Shown here: piece by piece, positions 10,431 to 17,201 of the stretch
Layout: each line of letters begins with the position of its first letter
How positions within the stretch are numbered: position 1 is the first letter of the stretch
Assembly: GCA_031255855.1 (NCBI GenBank)
Contig: JAIRRS010000002.1
Location: 64,227-106,079 of the forward strand
From: Tannerellaceae bacterium
GTDB lineage: Bacteria; Bacteroidota; Bacteroidia; Bacteroidales; Tannerellaceae
Direction of reading: 5' to 3'
DNA length: 41,853 nt
Made by a program: the position numbers and the translations under genes
Notes under the pieces: model-generated
Database searches by the model: none
What the model was told of the DNA's origin: nothing
Seen by the model: only the letters and a program-made list of their open reading frames with translations

Positions 10431-10873
10431 CAACTGTGATCGTTTACCAGTCTTTCAATCTCCGACTTCTTTATCTTTCCTTTGATGCGTATCATGGCAG
10501 CGTCGTGACCCGATGAAAGAACGACTAATTCATGTATTATTTCGTTTTTAATACGGATCATCACTTTGACGCGTTCGCCTTCTTTGTTTGTGTTTATCAT
10601 CGTTTCGTAGTCCGCGTCTTTCAGGTTTCTGATTGCTTTGTCGAAGCGTTCTTTTTCGCTATTCTCACAATCGCTGAATTCCAATATTTCTATGCTGTTT
10701 ACACCTGTAGGCTCTCCCAGCAGGCTTACAATAGACATCATAAATTTTCCGATTTTTATTCTTTTTGCGTTGTTCACATTCGAGAAGTCGTTGTACAATT
10801 GCTTTACGTTCGTTTGGCTGTATCCTGTTTGCCAAATGAAAAAAACTATCAATATGCTAATTACTTTTTTCAT
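10430..10873 (-). CDS. Secreted DUF4252 protein (first gene of ECF operon)
   Basis: 147 residues with a signal peptide ending near GYSQ at residue 20. The body matches the DUF4252 plan: an N-terminal YNDFSNVNNAKRIKIGKFMM helix, a central IEILEFSDCENSEKERF region and a C-terminal IRIKGKIKKSEIERLV strand-helix. It has diverged strongly from the paralogue at 9077-9541 and lacks the DKYA..D.VTSI motif in exact form. Its stop overlaps the sigma-factor ATG by one base, which indicates translational coupling. No TAnnTTTG element is visible in the 150 bp upstream, consistent with a non-housekeeping promoter. Molecular function is unknown. Confidence 0.75.
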   Translation of the reverse strand: MKKVISILIVFFIWQTGYSQTNVKQLYNDFSNVNNAKRIKIGKFMMSIVSLLGEPTGVNSIEILEFSDCENSEKERFDKAIRNLKDADYETMINTNKEGERVKVMIRIKNEIIHELVVLSSGHDAAMIRIKGKIKKSEIERLVNDHS

Positions 10874-11032
10874 CGTTGTTCATTGTTTTTATGGGTTATT
10901 ATATTCTCTTTAGCCCTTTTTCTTGAGCGCTTTATCAGGGTTTCAATAACAAGACGGTTTTGGTTATTTGTTTGTTACAAAAAAAAGAATAAAAAATTAT
11001 TTGTTACTGGTGAATAGGTTTGGTAGAAATGA

Positions 11033-11098
11033 TTAACGGGTTAATGATCAGCAATTAAGATACCTGTATCTATTAATTGTTTATCATTAACCCGTTGA
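11033..11098. repeat. Long hairpin between the ECF operon and the uronate module
   Basis: AACGGGTTAATGAT (11035-11048) and ATCATTAACCCGTT (11083-11096) are perfect 14-bp inverted arms. The 34 bases between them are also partly self-complementary (AATTAAGATA against TATCTATTAATT), so most of the element can form one long stem. It lies just downstream of the last gene of the minus-strand uronate module. It could stop that transcript, but no T-run follows on either strand. Confidence 0.6.
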
Positions 11099-11119
11099 TT
11101 ATTGGTGACTAATTCATCG

Positions 11120-12037
11120 TTAATCATTAAGCCTGTAACTTACAAAAGCGATGCGTTTGCTGTCGGGCGCCCAGGAATTAACGTTGATTGTGCCTTGTCC
11201 GCCGAATAATTTGGCAATTACTTTGGATTCTCCGCCTTTTGCAGACATTAGCAATAGTTCCACGTTCTTATTAGCAGGATGGCTACCGGGTGCTACGTCC
11301 CCTTTTTTATAGGCGATGTAGACTACTAACTCTCCGTTGGGTGATACGTGTGGAAACCAGGAATTGCGTGTTTCGTCAGTGGTCATTTGGGTTTGTTCGC
11401 TGCCATCGGCTTTCATTCGCCATGCTTGCATTAATCCGCTACGTACGGAATTGAACCAGATATATTTGCCGCAAGGTGAATATTCCGGGCCGTCGTCCAA
11501 TCCTTCTGCTTCGGTCAAGCGCTTTTCTTCGCCTCCTTCCGCGGGGATAACATAGACGTCATAGTTCCCGTTTCTGTCGGCACAGTAGGCAAGTTCTTTC
11601 CCGTCGGGGCTCCAGCCATGGAGGTAACTTGGGGCAAGCGGGGTAATAAGGGTTGGATTTCCTCCTTCAATCGGTAAAGTATAGATACGTGATTTACGGT
11701 CTTCTTTTGTCCCGTGGCTGATAGCTATTTGCTTGCCGTTGGATGAGAGGACGTGGTCGTTGTTGCAACGGGTTGCGAAACCAGTATTGATTTCAATCGG
11801 TTCGCCTGGCGTGGCAGGGGAGATTTTGTACAGTTTACCTTTGCTGTTGTAGATTAGCCATGTCCCGTCCATTGTCCAGTTCGGGGCTTCAATGAGGTAG
11901 GGAAACTCTTTAAGTACAGTACGTTTACCGGTTGTGATGTCCATAATTTCCAGGATACTCGTCACCTGTGAATTTTGTGCCTGCATGGAAACAACTCCAA
12001 GGATGAGGCACACAACTGAATTGAGAATACGTTTCAT
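11120..12037 (-). CDS. Secreted TolB-like (PD40 repeat) beta-propeller protein
   Basis: 305 residues with a signal peptide ([21 protein letters not shown]). The mature part is built of about six PD40/WD40-like repeats, seen as [72 protein letters not shown] and [15 protein letters not shown]. Such propellers resemble the TolB C-terminal domain and the fold of oligogalacturonate lyases. There are no obvious catalytic residues that let me assign an enzyme activity. It is the third gene after a GH88 lipoprotein and kduI, 90 bp downstream of kduI, so a role in binding or processing uronate-containing oligosaccharides in the periplasm is an inference from context. Confidence 0.75.
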   Translation of the reverse strand: MKRILNSVVCLILGVVSMQAQNSQVTSILEIMDITTGKRTVLKEFPYLIEAPNWTMDGTWLIYNSKGKLYKISPATPGEPIEINTGFATRCNNDHVLSSNGKQIAISHGTKEDRKSRIYTLPIEGGNPTLITPLAPSYLHGWSPDGKELAYCADRNGNYDVYVIPAEGGEEKRLTEAEGLDDGPEYSPCGKYIWFNSVRSGLMQAWRMKADGSEQTQMTTDETRNSWFPHVSPNGELVVYIAYKKGDVAPGSHPANKNVELLLMSAKGGESKVIAKLFGGQGTINVNSWAPDSKRIAFVSYRLND

Positions 12038-12127
12038 GATAAAAAAGATTTATATTGGTTAGTAAGTAGTTTACTATTGGTTGTTTTTTACATTGAGAGT
12101 GGCCGTTAATCCGTTGGCCGGTGGTCC

Positions 12128-12973
12128 TTATTTTAATTCATTGATGGCTGAAAAGTCCTGGTCGCCGTAATCCAGGTTTTCTCCTCCCATCCCCCAAATA
12201 AAGGTATAATTAGACGTTGCTGCTGCCGAATGGATAGACCATTCAGGCGATAAGATTGCCTGGTTGTCTTTCATCCAGATATGACGTGTTTCGTCTGGTT
12301 CTCCCATGAAATGGCATACCGCCTGTCCTTCAGGTACTTCGAAATAGAAATAAGCCTCCATGCGGCGGCTATGCACGTGGGCGGGCATTGTGTTCCAAAC
12401 GCTTCCGGGAGCCAGTTCCGTCATGCCCATTTGTAGCTGGCAGGTGGGTAATACCTGGTTGACAATCATCTTGTTTATATTGCGGTGGTTTGAAGTTTCC
12501 AATGCTCCCATTTCAGCTACAATGGCATCTGCTTTTGTTATTTTTTTATCGGGATAGTTCCGGTGCGCAGTCAACGAGTTGAAATAAAAGTGCGCAGGAT
12601 TTGTTTTGTCTTTGCTTTCAAAATACAATTCCCGGTCTCCCGAACCTATGTATAAAGCTTCTTTATAGTTTAATTCAAAGGATTTGTCGCCTATATGGAC
12701 GATACCTGTACTGCCTCCTGTCTGGTAGATTCCAATCTCGCGGTTGCGTAAGAAAATAGGTTGTTTTAGCGGATCAATGGCTTCCAGCAGCAGCTTTTCT
12801 TCTTTGGGAAGCGCCCCGCCTACAATCATCCGGTCGTACATGGAATATACCATGTTTACTTCGTTGGGGGTAAATAGCTTTTCAATAAGAAAATCCCGGC
12901 GCAGGCGTTGTGTATCATATTGTTTCGCATCTTCCGGATGCGCGGCATAACGCAGTTCGTAATTCGTTTTCAT
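12128..12973 (-). CDS. kduI: 5-keto-4-deoxyuronate isomerase (4-deoxy-L-threo-5-hexosulose-uronate ketol-isomerase)
   Basis: Cupin-fold, zinc-dependent isomerase that converts 5-keto-4-deoxyuronate, released from unsaturated uronate oligosaccharides, into 3-deoxy-D-glycero-2,5-hexodiulosonate. KduD would reduce the product next but is not in this window. The 281-residue length is typical. The metal site is visible as His199, His201 and Glu206 in PAHVHSRRMEAYFYFE, with His248 in PEWSIHSAAATSNYTFIWG. The N-terminus (ELRYAAHPEDAKQYDTQRLR) and the IGIYQTGG strand are family hallmarks. There is no signal peptide, so it acts in the cytoplasm. It begins four bases after the GH88 gene stops, which links the two steps of uronate release and isomerisation. 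Confidence 0.97.
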   Translation of the reverse strand: MKTNYELRYAAHPEDAKQYDTQRLRRDFLIEKLFTPNEVNMVYSMYDRMIVGGALPKEEKLLLEAIDPLKQPIFLRNREIGIYQTGGSTGIVHIGDKSFELNYKEALYIGSGDRELYFESKDKTNPAHFYFNSLTAHRNYPDKKITKADAIVAEMGALETSNHRNINKMIVNQVLPTCQLQMGMTELAPGSVWNTMPAHVHSRRMEAYFYFEVPEGQAVCHFMGEPDETRHIWMKDNQAILSPEWSIHSAAATSNYTFIWGMGGENLDYGDQDFSAINELK

Positions 12974-12977
12974 TTTC

Positions 12978-14177
12978 TTAATGTTTGATCATTTTTAGTT
13001 TTTTGAAACGGAACAGTGCTTCCACATAGTAATAGTCTGCATAGGTGAGGGGAACATCCACTTCCGAATTTCCTGGGAGGTGTCCTGTGCTATGCATGAT
13101 TGTAAAACATTGGTTTGTACCTATTTCTGCCAGATAAGCGGGGGAGGAGAGGGAGCGTAGTTGTTGTTCGGCCAATTGCAGGCATTGTTTTCCGAAATGT
13201 CCTTTATCCAGTTGGCTTAATTCAATCAAAGCTGATGCCATAATTGCAGCGGCTGAAGCGTCGCGCGGCGTGTCAACGTTTGTAGGTGCGTCGAAGTCCC
13301 AGTAAGGAATCTTGTCGCTGGGGAGATTTTTATGGTTCATGATGAATTTAGCGATGTTGCGTGCCTGTTCCAGGTATTCGTTATTGCCTGTTTCGCGCGC
13401 CATCATTGTATAACCATAAAGCCCCCATGCCTGTCCTCTTGCCCAGGCAGATTCATGTGATAATCCTTGGTGGGTTTGTTTGATATGCGCTTTTCCGGTA
13501 ATTGTATCGTAGGAAACGACGTGATACGAGCTGAAGTCGGGGCGGTAGTGGTTTTCAATCGTTTTTTTTGCATGGGAGTGGGCCATGTCGAGGAATACTT
13601 CGTCTCCCGTTTCTTTTGTTGTCCAACTGAATAATTCAAGGTTCATCATGTTGTCGATAATGACAGGGTATTGCCACGTATCTTTATTGAAATCCCAGGA
13701 TTTGATGGCGCATATTGTTGAATTATACCGGGTTGCTAACGAATGGGCTCCCGTTATCATTACTTCTTTGTAGTGGGGATTGTGGGTTAGCCTGTAGCCG
13801 TTGCCGAAACTGCAATAGAGCATAAATCCCAAATCGTGCGTATTGGTGAGATATTGAGCGGGTTCTACCCGTTCGGTATATAGTTCGGCATATTGTTTGA
13901 GTTCGTCTGTCGGGTTATTTTCGTACAAATACCATAGTTCACCGGGAAAGAAACCGCTGCACCACCAACCATACTCACTTGTTTCAAGCGAGCCATCGGG
14001 TTTGATTGTTTTGGGGAATTTACCTCTTTCTCCTTCAAGTTTTTTAGCCATTAGCAAGGCTTGCCCGGTTGCTACATTCAGTCCTCTTTCAATGACTGAC
14101 GACATGGGTTCTTTTGTATTACATCCACTAAAATGTATACAAACAGCCAACAAACAAATGGATATAAGTTTTTTCAT
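12978..14177 (-). CDS. GH88 unsaturated glucuronyl hydrolase, lipoprotein
   Basis: Removes the 4,5-unsaturated uronic acid that polysaccharide lyases leave at the non-reducing end of oligosaccharides. The reading frame can start 27 bp earlier, but the ATG at 14177 gives a proper lipoprotein signal: MKKLISICLLAVCIHFSGC with lipobox FSGC and Cys19. The (alpha/alpha)6 domain shows both catalytic aspartates of the family: Asp115 in THDLGF and Asp175 in IIDNMMNLELF. A WARGQAWGLYG motif and the late TYADYYYVEAL motif are also present. Length is normal. It is the first gene of the unit with kduI and a secreted propeller. No SusC/SusD pair, sulfatase or lyase lies nearby, so the natural polymer (glycosaminoglycan, pectin side chain or other) cannot be told. 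Confidence 0.93.
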   Translation of the reverse strand: MKKLISICLLAVCIHFSGCNTKEPMSSVIERGLNVATGQALLMAKKLEGERGKFPKTIKPDGSLETSEYGWWCSGFFPGELWYLYENNPTDELKQYAELYTERVEPAQYLTNTHDLGFMLYCSFGNGYRLTHNPHYKEVMITGAHSLATRYNSTICAIKSWDFNKDTWQYPVIIDNMMNLELFSWTTKETGDEVFLDMAHSHAKKTIENHYRPDFSSYHVVSYDTITGKAHIKQTHQGLSHESAWARGQAWGLYGYTMMARETGNNEYLEQARNIAKFIMNHKNLPSDKIPYWDFDAPTNVDTPRDASAAAIMASALIELSQLDKGHFGKQCLQLAEQQLRSLSSPAYLAEIGTNQCFTIMHSTGHLPGNSEVDVPLTYADYYYVEALFRFKKLKMIKH

Positions 14178-14201
14178 GGTAGAAATATTTATGTGTTTTC
14201 G

Positions 14202-14209
14202 CAAACATA
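14202..14209 (-). promoter_or_regulatory. Bacteroidota -7 element for the uronate module
   Basis: On the minus strand this reads TATGTTTG, a full match to TAnnTTTG, 25 bp upstream of the chosen GH88 start. Its position favours the ATG at 14177 over the upstream in-frame codon at 14204, which would overlap the element. Confidence 0.55.
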
Positions 14210-14294
14210 CACATAATTTTTCATTCCATTAAAAGCTTGTTTTAAAATTAAATCATTTTATAAACAAAGGGTTAGGTTTTCCGGCAGCAAAGGA

Positions 14295-15398
14295 TTATAC
14301 ATTGAACCGGAAATGCATGATATCACCGTCTTGTACGATGTATTCTTTGCCTTCCACGCTCATTTTTCCGGCTTCTTTAACAGCGCTTTCTGAGCCATAT
14401 TTAATATAATCGTTATATTTGATTACTTCGGCGCGGATAAATCCTTTTTCGAAATCGGTATGGATTACACCGGCGCATTGCGGCGCTTTGCTTCCTTTGA
14501 GATATGTCCATGCGCGGACTTCCTGTACACCTGCGGTAAGAAAGGTTTCGAGGTTGAGCAATTTGTATGCCGATTTGATTAAGCGGTTTACTCCTGATTC
14601 TTCCAAACCGATTTCCGACAAGAACATCTGGCGTTCTTCATATGTTTCAAATTCGGCTATTTCGCTTTCAATCTTGGCGGCAACAATCAATATTTCAGCG
14701 TTTTCTTCTTTTATGGCTTCACGCACGGCATTCGCATATTTGTTTCCATTTACGGCGCTTGCCTCGTCTACATTGCAGATGTACATAACCGGTTTATTGG
14801 TAAGCAGGTATAATTCGTGCGCGATTTTTTGTTCGTCTTTTGTATCGAATGTTACGGTGCGGGCGCTTTTCCCTTGTTCCAATGCTTCCTTGAATTTGAC
14901 AAGTACCTCATAAGCTAACTTGGCTTGTTTGTCGCCTCCTGTCTGTGCTTGTTTTTGGACTTTGGAAATACGGTTTTCTATTGTTTCCAAGTCTTTTATC
15001 TGAAGTTCTGCGTCGATGATTTCTTTGTCGCGTACTGGGTTTACCGTACCGTCTACATGGGTGATATTCTCGTCGTCGAAGCAGCGTAAAACATGAAGTA
15101 TTGCATCTGTTTCACGGATATTTGCCAGAAATTTGTTTCCCAATCCTTCTCCTTTGCTAGCGCCTTTTACCAGTCCGGCAATATCAACAATTTCTACAGT
15201 AGTGGGAACTATTTTTTGAGGGTGTACTAGTTCCGCCAGTTTATTTAGGCGTTCATCGGGAACGGTGATTACGCCAACATTAGGTTCTATGGTGCAGAAA
15301 GGAAAGTTTGCCGATTGAGCTTTCGCGTTTGATAAGCAGTTGAATAGCGTAGATTTTCCTACATTCGGAAGGCCTACGATGCCACATTGTAATGCCAT
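14295..15398 (-). CDS. ychF: Redox-regulated ATPase YchF (Obg-like)
   Basis: P-loop ATPase of the Obg/TRAFAC class that binds ribosomes and is linked to stress response and translation quality. The 367-residue protein has the G1 motif GLPNVGKST at about residues 9-17, a DIAGLVKGASKGEGLGNKFL switch region, and NVDEASA replacing the canonical NKxD G4 motif, the change that gives YchF its preference for ATP. A helical coiled insertion follows, and the C-terminal DUF933/TGS-like domain includes EVRAWTYLKGSKAPQCAGVIHTDF and ends VQDGDIMHFRFNV. It is a single gene, divergent from the aldehyde dehydrogenase across a 336-bp region with a palindrome. Confidence 0.97.
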   Translation of the reverse strand: MALQCGIVGLPNVGKSTLFNCLSNAKAQSANFPFCTIEPNVGVITVPDERLNKLAELVHPQKIVPTTVEIVDIAGLVKGASKGEGLGNKFLANIRETDAILHVLRCFDDENITHVDGTVNPVRDKEIIDAELQIKDLETIENRISKVQKQAQTGGDKQAKLAYEVLVKFKEALEQGKSARTVTFDTKDEQKIAHELYLLTNKPVMYICNVDEASAVNGNKYANAVREAIKEENAEILIVAAKIESEIAEFETYEERQMFLSEIGLEESGVNRLIKSAYKLLNLETFLTAGVQEVRAWTYLKGSKAPQCAGVIHTDFEKGFIRAEVIKYNDYIKYGSESAVKEAGKMSVEGKEYIVQDGDIMHFRFNV

Positions 15399-15436
15399 TT
15401 ATATCTTTTTTATTGATTATTTTAAATTATCAGGCA

Positions 15437-15444
15437 CAAAGATA
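15437..15444 (-). promoter_or_regulatory. Bacteroidota -7 element for ychF
   Basis: The minus-strand reading TATCTTTG fits TAnnTTTG and lies 38 bp upstream of the ychF ATG. No TTTG box is visible at the standard spacing. Confidence 0.55.
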
Positions 15445-15526
15445 GGCAATTATATTTATTTGGGAATATGAAGTGCCGGATGCGTAAAACGGTTGGTAAG
15501 ATTCAGCAAGGATCGTTTAAAATTCA

Positions 15527-15605
15527 TCTGGGTGAATTTGATCGAACATTTGGATGATCTTGGAAAATCATCCAAATGAAAATAAGAGAATATCTGGATG
15601 AATTT
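15527..15605. repeat. Palindrome flanked by direct repeats, possible operator
   Basis: CATTTGGATGAT (15547-15558) and ATCATCCAAATG (15567-15578) are perfect 12-bp inverted arms with an 8-base loop. They are flanked by TCTGGGTGAATTT (15527-15539) and TCTGGATGAATTT (15593-15605). The cluster sits in the middle of a divergent promoter region, 86-164 bp ahead of the aldehyde dehydrogenase -7 element. No T-run follows the stem, so a regulator site or RNA structure is more likely than a terminator. Confidence 0.55.
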
Positions 15606-15690
15606 TTACACAGTTTGATTTTATAAATTATAACACGAATATGGTGCAGGGATTCTATGTTTTGTTCATTTTTTATAATTATTTCTTTAT

Positions 15691-15698
15691 TACCTTTG
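15691..15698 (+). promoter_or_regulatory. Bacteroidota -7 element for the aldehyde dehydrogenase
   Basis: TACCTTTG is an exact TAnnTTTG match, 36 bp upstream of the ATG at 15735. The nearest TTTG lies 26 bp further upstream, beyond the normal spacing. Confidence 0.55.
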
Positions 15699-15734
15699 TA
15701 TTACTTACCCGTTTAAAATAGCAATGAATTGAAT

Positions 15735-17111
15735 ATGGAAACAGACATAAGCGGAATAGAACGGCAATTATGTGCTCAACGTTCTTATTATCATACAGGT
15801 ATTACCCGTTCAATAAACGAAAGATTGAAACTTTTGAGGAGATTGAAAACGGTTCTTCTTTCCCGTTTATCCGAAATTGAAAAAGCGTTATGGGAAGATT
15901 TGCATAAATCATCTTTTGAAGCCTATGCAACAGAGATAAGTATCGTATTGGCAGAGATAGAATTGTGTTTGAAGAACTTACCTAAGTGGGCAAAGGCCGG
16001 CAAAGTATCTACGCCTCTTTTTTTGTTTTCGTCTAAGAGTCGTATTTTGAAAGAACCTTACGGACTTGTATTGATTATGGCTCCCTGGAATTATCCATTC
16101 CAACTCTCCTTGGTTCCTTTAGTATCTGCTGTTGCTGCAGGAAATGTGGTTGCTTTAAAACCTTCTGAAGATGCCCCGTGCACATTTGAAGTCATGAAGC
16201 ATATTTTGATTGAAGTTTTTGATTCAAAGCATGTTTCTATATTTCCCGGAGATATGGCTACTAGTAAAGAGCTTTTAAAACAACGGTTTGATTATATTTT
16301 TTTTACCGGAAGTCCGCATACGGCGCGTGTCGTTATGGAAGCAGCTGCGAAAAATCTTACTCCTATAACACTCGAACTTGGAGGGAAGAGTCCTTGCATT
16401 GTGGATAAATCGGCTACTTTGAAAGTTGCCGCGAAGCGTATTGCTTTTGGAAAATTTATCAATGCCGGGCAGACGTGTATTGCCCCTGATTATTTACTGC
16501 TTCACAAAGATATTGCGGCTGCTTTCTTATTGGAATTAATGCAGGTAATAAAGGATTTCTATGGGGAAAATGCGTTGAAAAATGAAGATTATCCCCGGAT
16601 AATATCAAAAAAGGCCATGAAGCGTTTAGCTTGTTTACTGGAAGGGGAAGAAGTTGTTTACGGAGGCGCTTTTGTAGAAGAGGAGCGTTATATTGAACCA
16701 ACGTTGATTAGATGTAAATCGACGGATTCCCCTATAATGCGTAGCGAAATATTCGGCCCGTTACTTCCCATAATTGAAATGGATTCGTTGAATGACGCCC
16801 TTGCTTATATAAATAAAAATCCTAAGCCGTTGGCTTTATATTATTTTGGAAATGAGAGAATAGGGAGTGAAGTTATTCATAAAACCTCATCGGGAGGAGC
16901 TTGTATAAACAATACCATTTTGCAGGTAGCCAATCCACAGTTGCCATTCGGTGGAGTGGGGGAGAGCGGCATGGGAAGCTATCACGGAAAGGCCGGTTTC
17001 GACACCTTTACTCATCATCGTTCTGTCTTAATCAGCAAAACCTGGCTGGATTTCGACGTAAAATATCCTCCTTATAAAGGTAAACTGAAGTGGATCAGGA
17101 AAATTCTTTGA
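15735..17111 (+). CDS. NAD(P)-dependent aldehyde dehydrogenase (ALDH3-like)
   Basis: Oxidises aldehydes to carboxylic acids. The 458-residue length without an N-terminal extension matches the short ALDH3/fatty-aldehyde class. Visible motifs are the cofactor-binding MAPWNYPFQLSLVPLVSAV, Glu214 in LELGGKSPCIVD, catalytic Cys248 in GQTCIAPDY, EIFGPLLP, and a late NPQLPFGGVGESGMGSYHG. A hydrophobic-basic tail ends the protein. The frame also opens two codons earlier at a TTG, but the ATG at 15735 is the better start. The gene stands alone between a divergent ychF and a convergent polA, so its physiological substrate cannot be read from context. Confidence 0.93.
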   Translation: METDISGIERQLCAQRSYYHTGITRSINERLKLLRRLKTVLLSRLSEIEKALWEDLHKSSFEAYATEISIVLAEIELCLKNLPKWAKAGKVSTPLFLFSSKSRILKEPYGLVLIMAPWNYPFQLSLVPLVSAVAAGNVVALKPSEDAPCTFEVMKHILIEVFDSKHVSIFPGDMATSKELLKQRFDYIFFTGSPHTARVVMEAAAKNLTPITLELGGKSPCIVDKSATLKVAAKRIAFGKFINAGQTCIAPDYLLLHKDIAAAFLLELMQVIKDFYGENALKNEDYPRIISKKAMKRLACLLEGEEVVYGGAFVEEERYIEPTLIRCKSTDSPIMRSEIFGPLLPIIEMDSLNDALAYINKNPKPLALYYFGNERIGSEVIHKTSSGGACINNTILQVANPQLPFGGVGESGMGSYHGKAGFDTFTHHRSVLISKTWLDFDVKYPPYKGKLKWIRKIL

Positions 17112-17118
17112 AGAGATA

Positions 17119-17180
17119 CGCGGCGCGCAATACGGGAAATCTCATTGATGAAGGTGAAAAATGTCGTATTGCGTGCTGCG
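17119..17180. repeat. Inverted repeat between convergent aldehyde dehydrogenase and polA
   Basis: CGCGGCGCGCAATACG (17119-17134) pairs with CGTATTGCGTGCTGCG (17165-17180) over 16 positions with two G-T wobbles, leaving a 30-base loop. It starts just after the aldehyde dehydrogenase stop. It may act as a terminator for either convergent gene, but it lacks a clean T-run. The right side runs on into a T/G-rich stretch up to the polA stop. Confidence 0.5.
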
Positions 17181-17201
17181 TGTTCTGTGTTGTGTTTTGC
17201 G

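Larger units (their letters stand above)
15399..15734. other. Divergent intergenic region ychF / aldehyde dehydrogenase
   Basis: 336 bp without a gene. It contains a minus-strand -7 element for ychF, a perfect 12-bp inverted repeat, two copies of a TCTGGRTGAATTT direct repeat and a plus-strand -7 element for the aldehyde dehydrogenase. These are listed separately. I see no ORF worth reporting. Confidence 0.8.

Noticed and set aside
10532..11017. 161-codon open frame on the plus strand opposite the first DUF4252 gene.
   Set aside because: Phe/Val/Cys-rich product typical of an antisense shadow; the minus-strand gene has a signal peptide and operon coupling.
15600..15615. TTTTTACACA as a possible DnaA box near the palindrome.
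   Set aside because: One mismatch to TTATNCACA and no cluster of further boxes, so it gives no support for an origin here.
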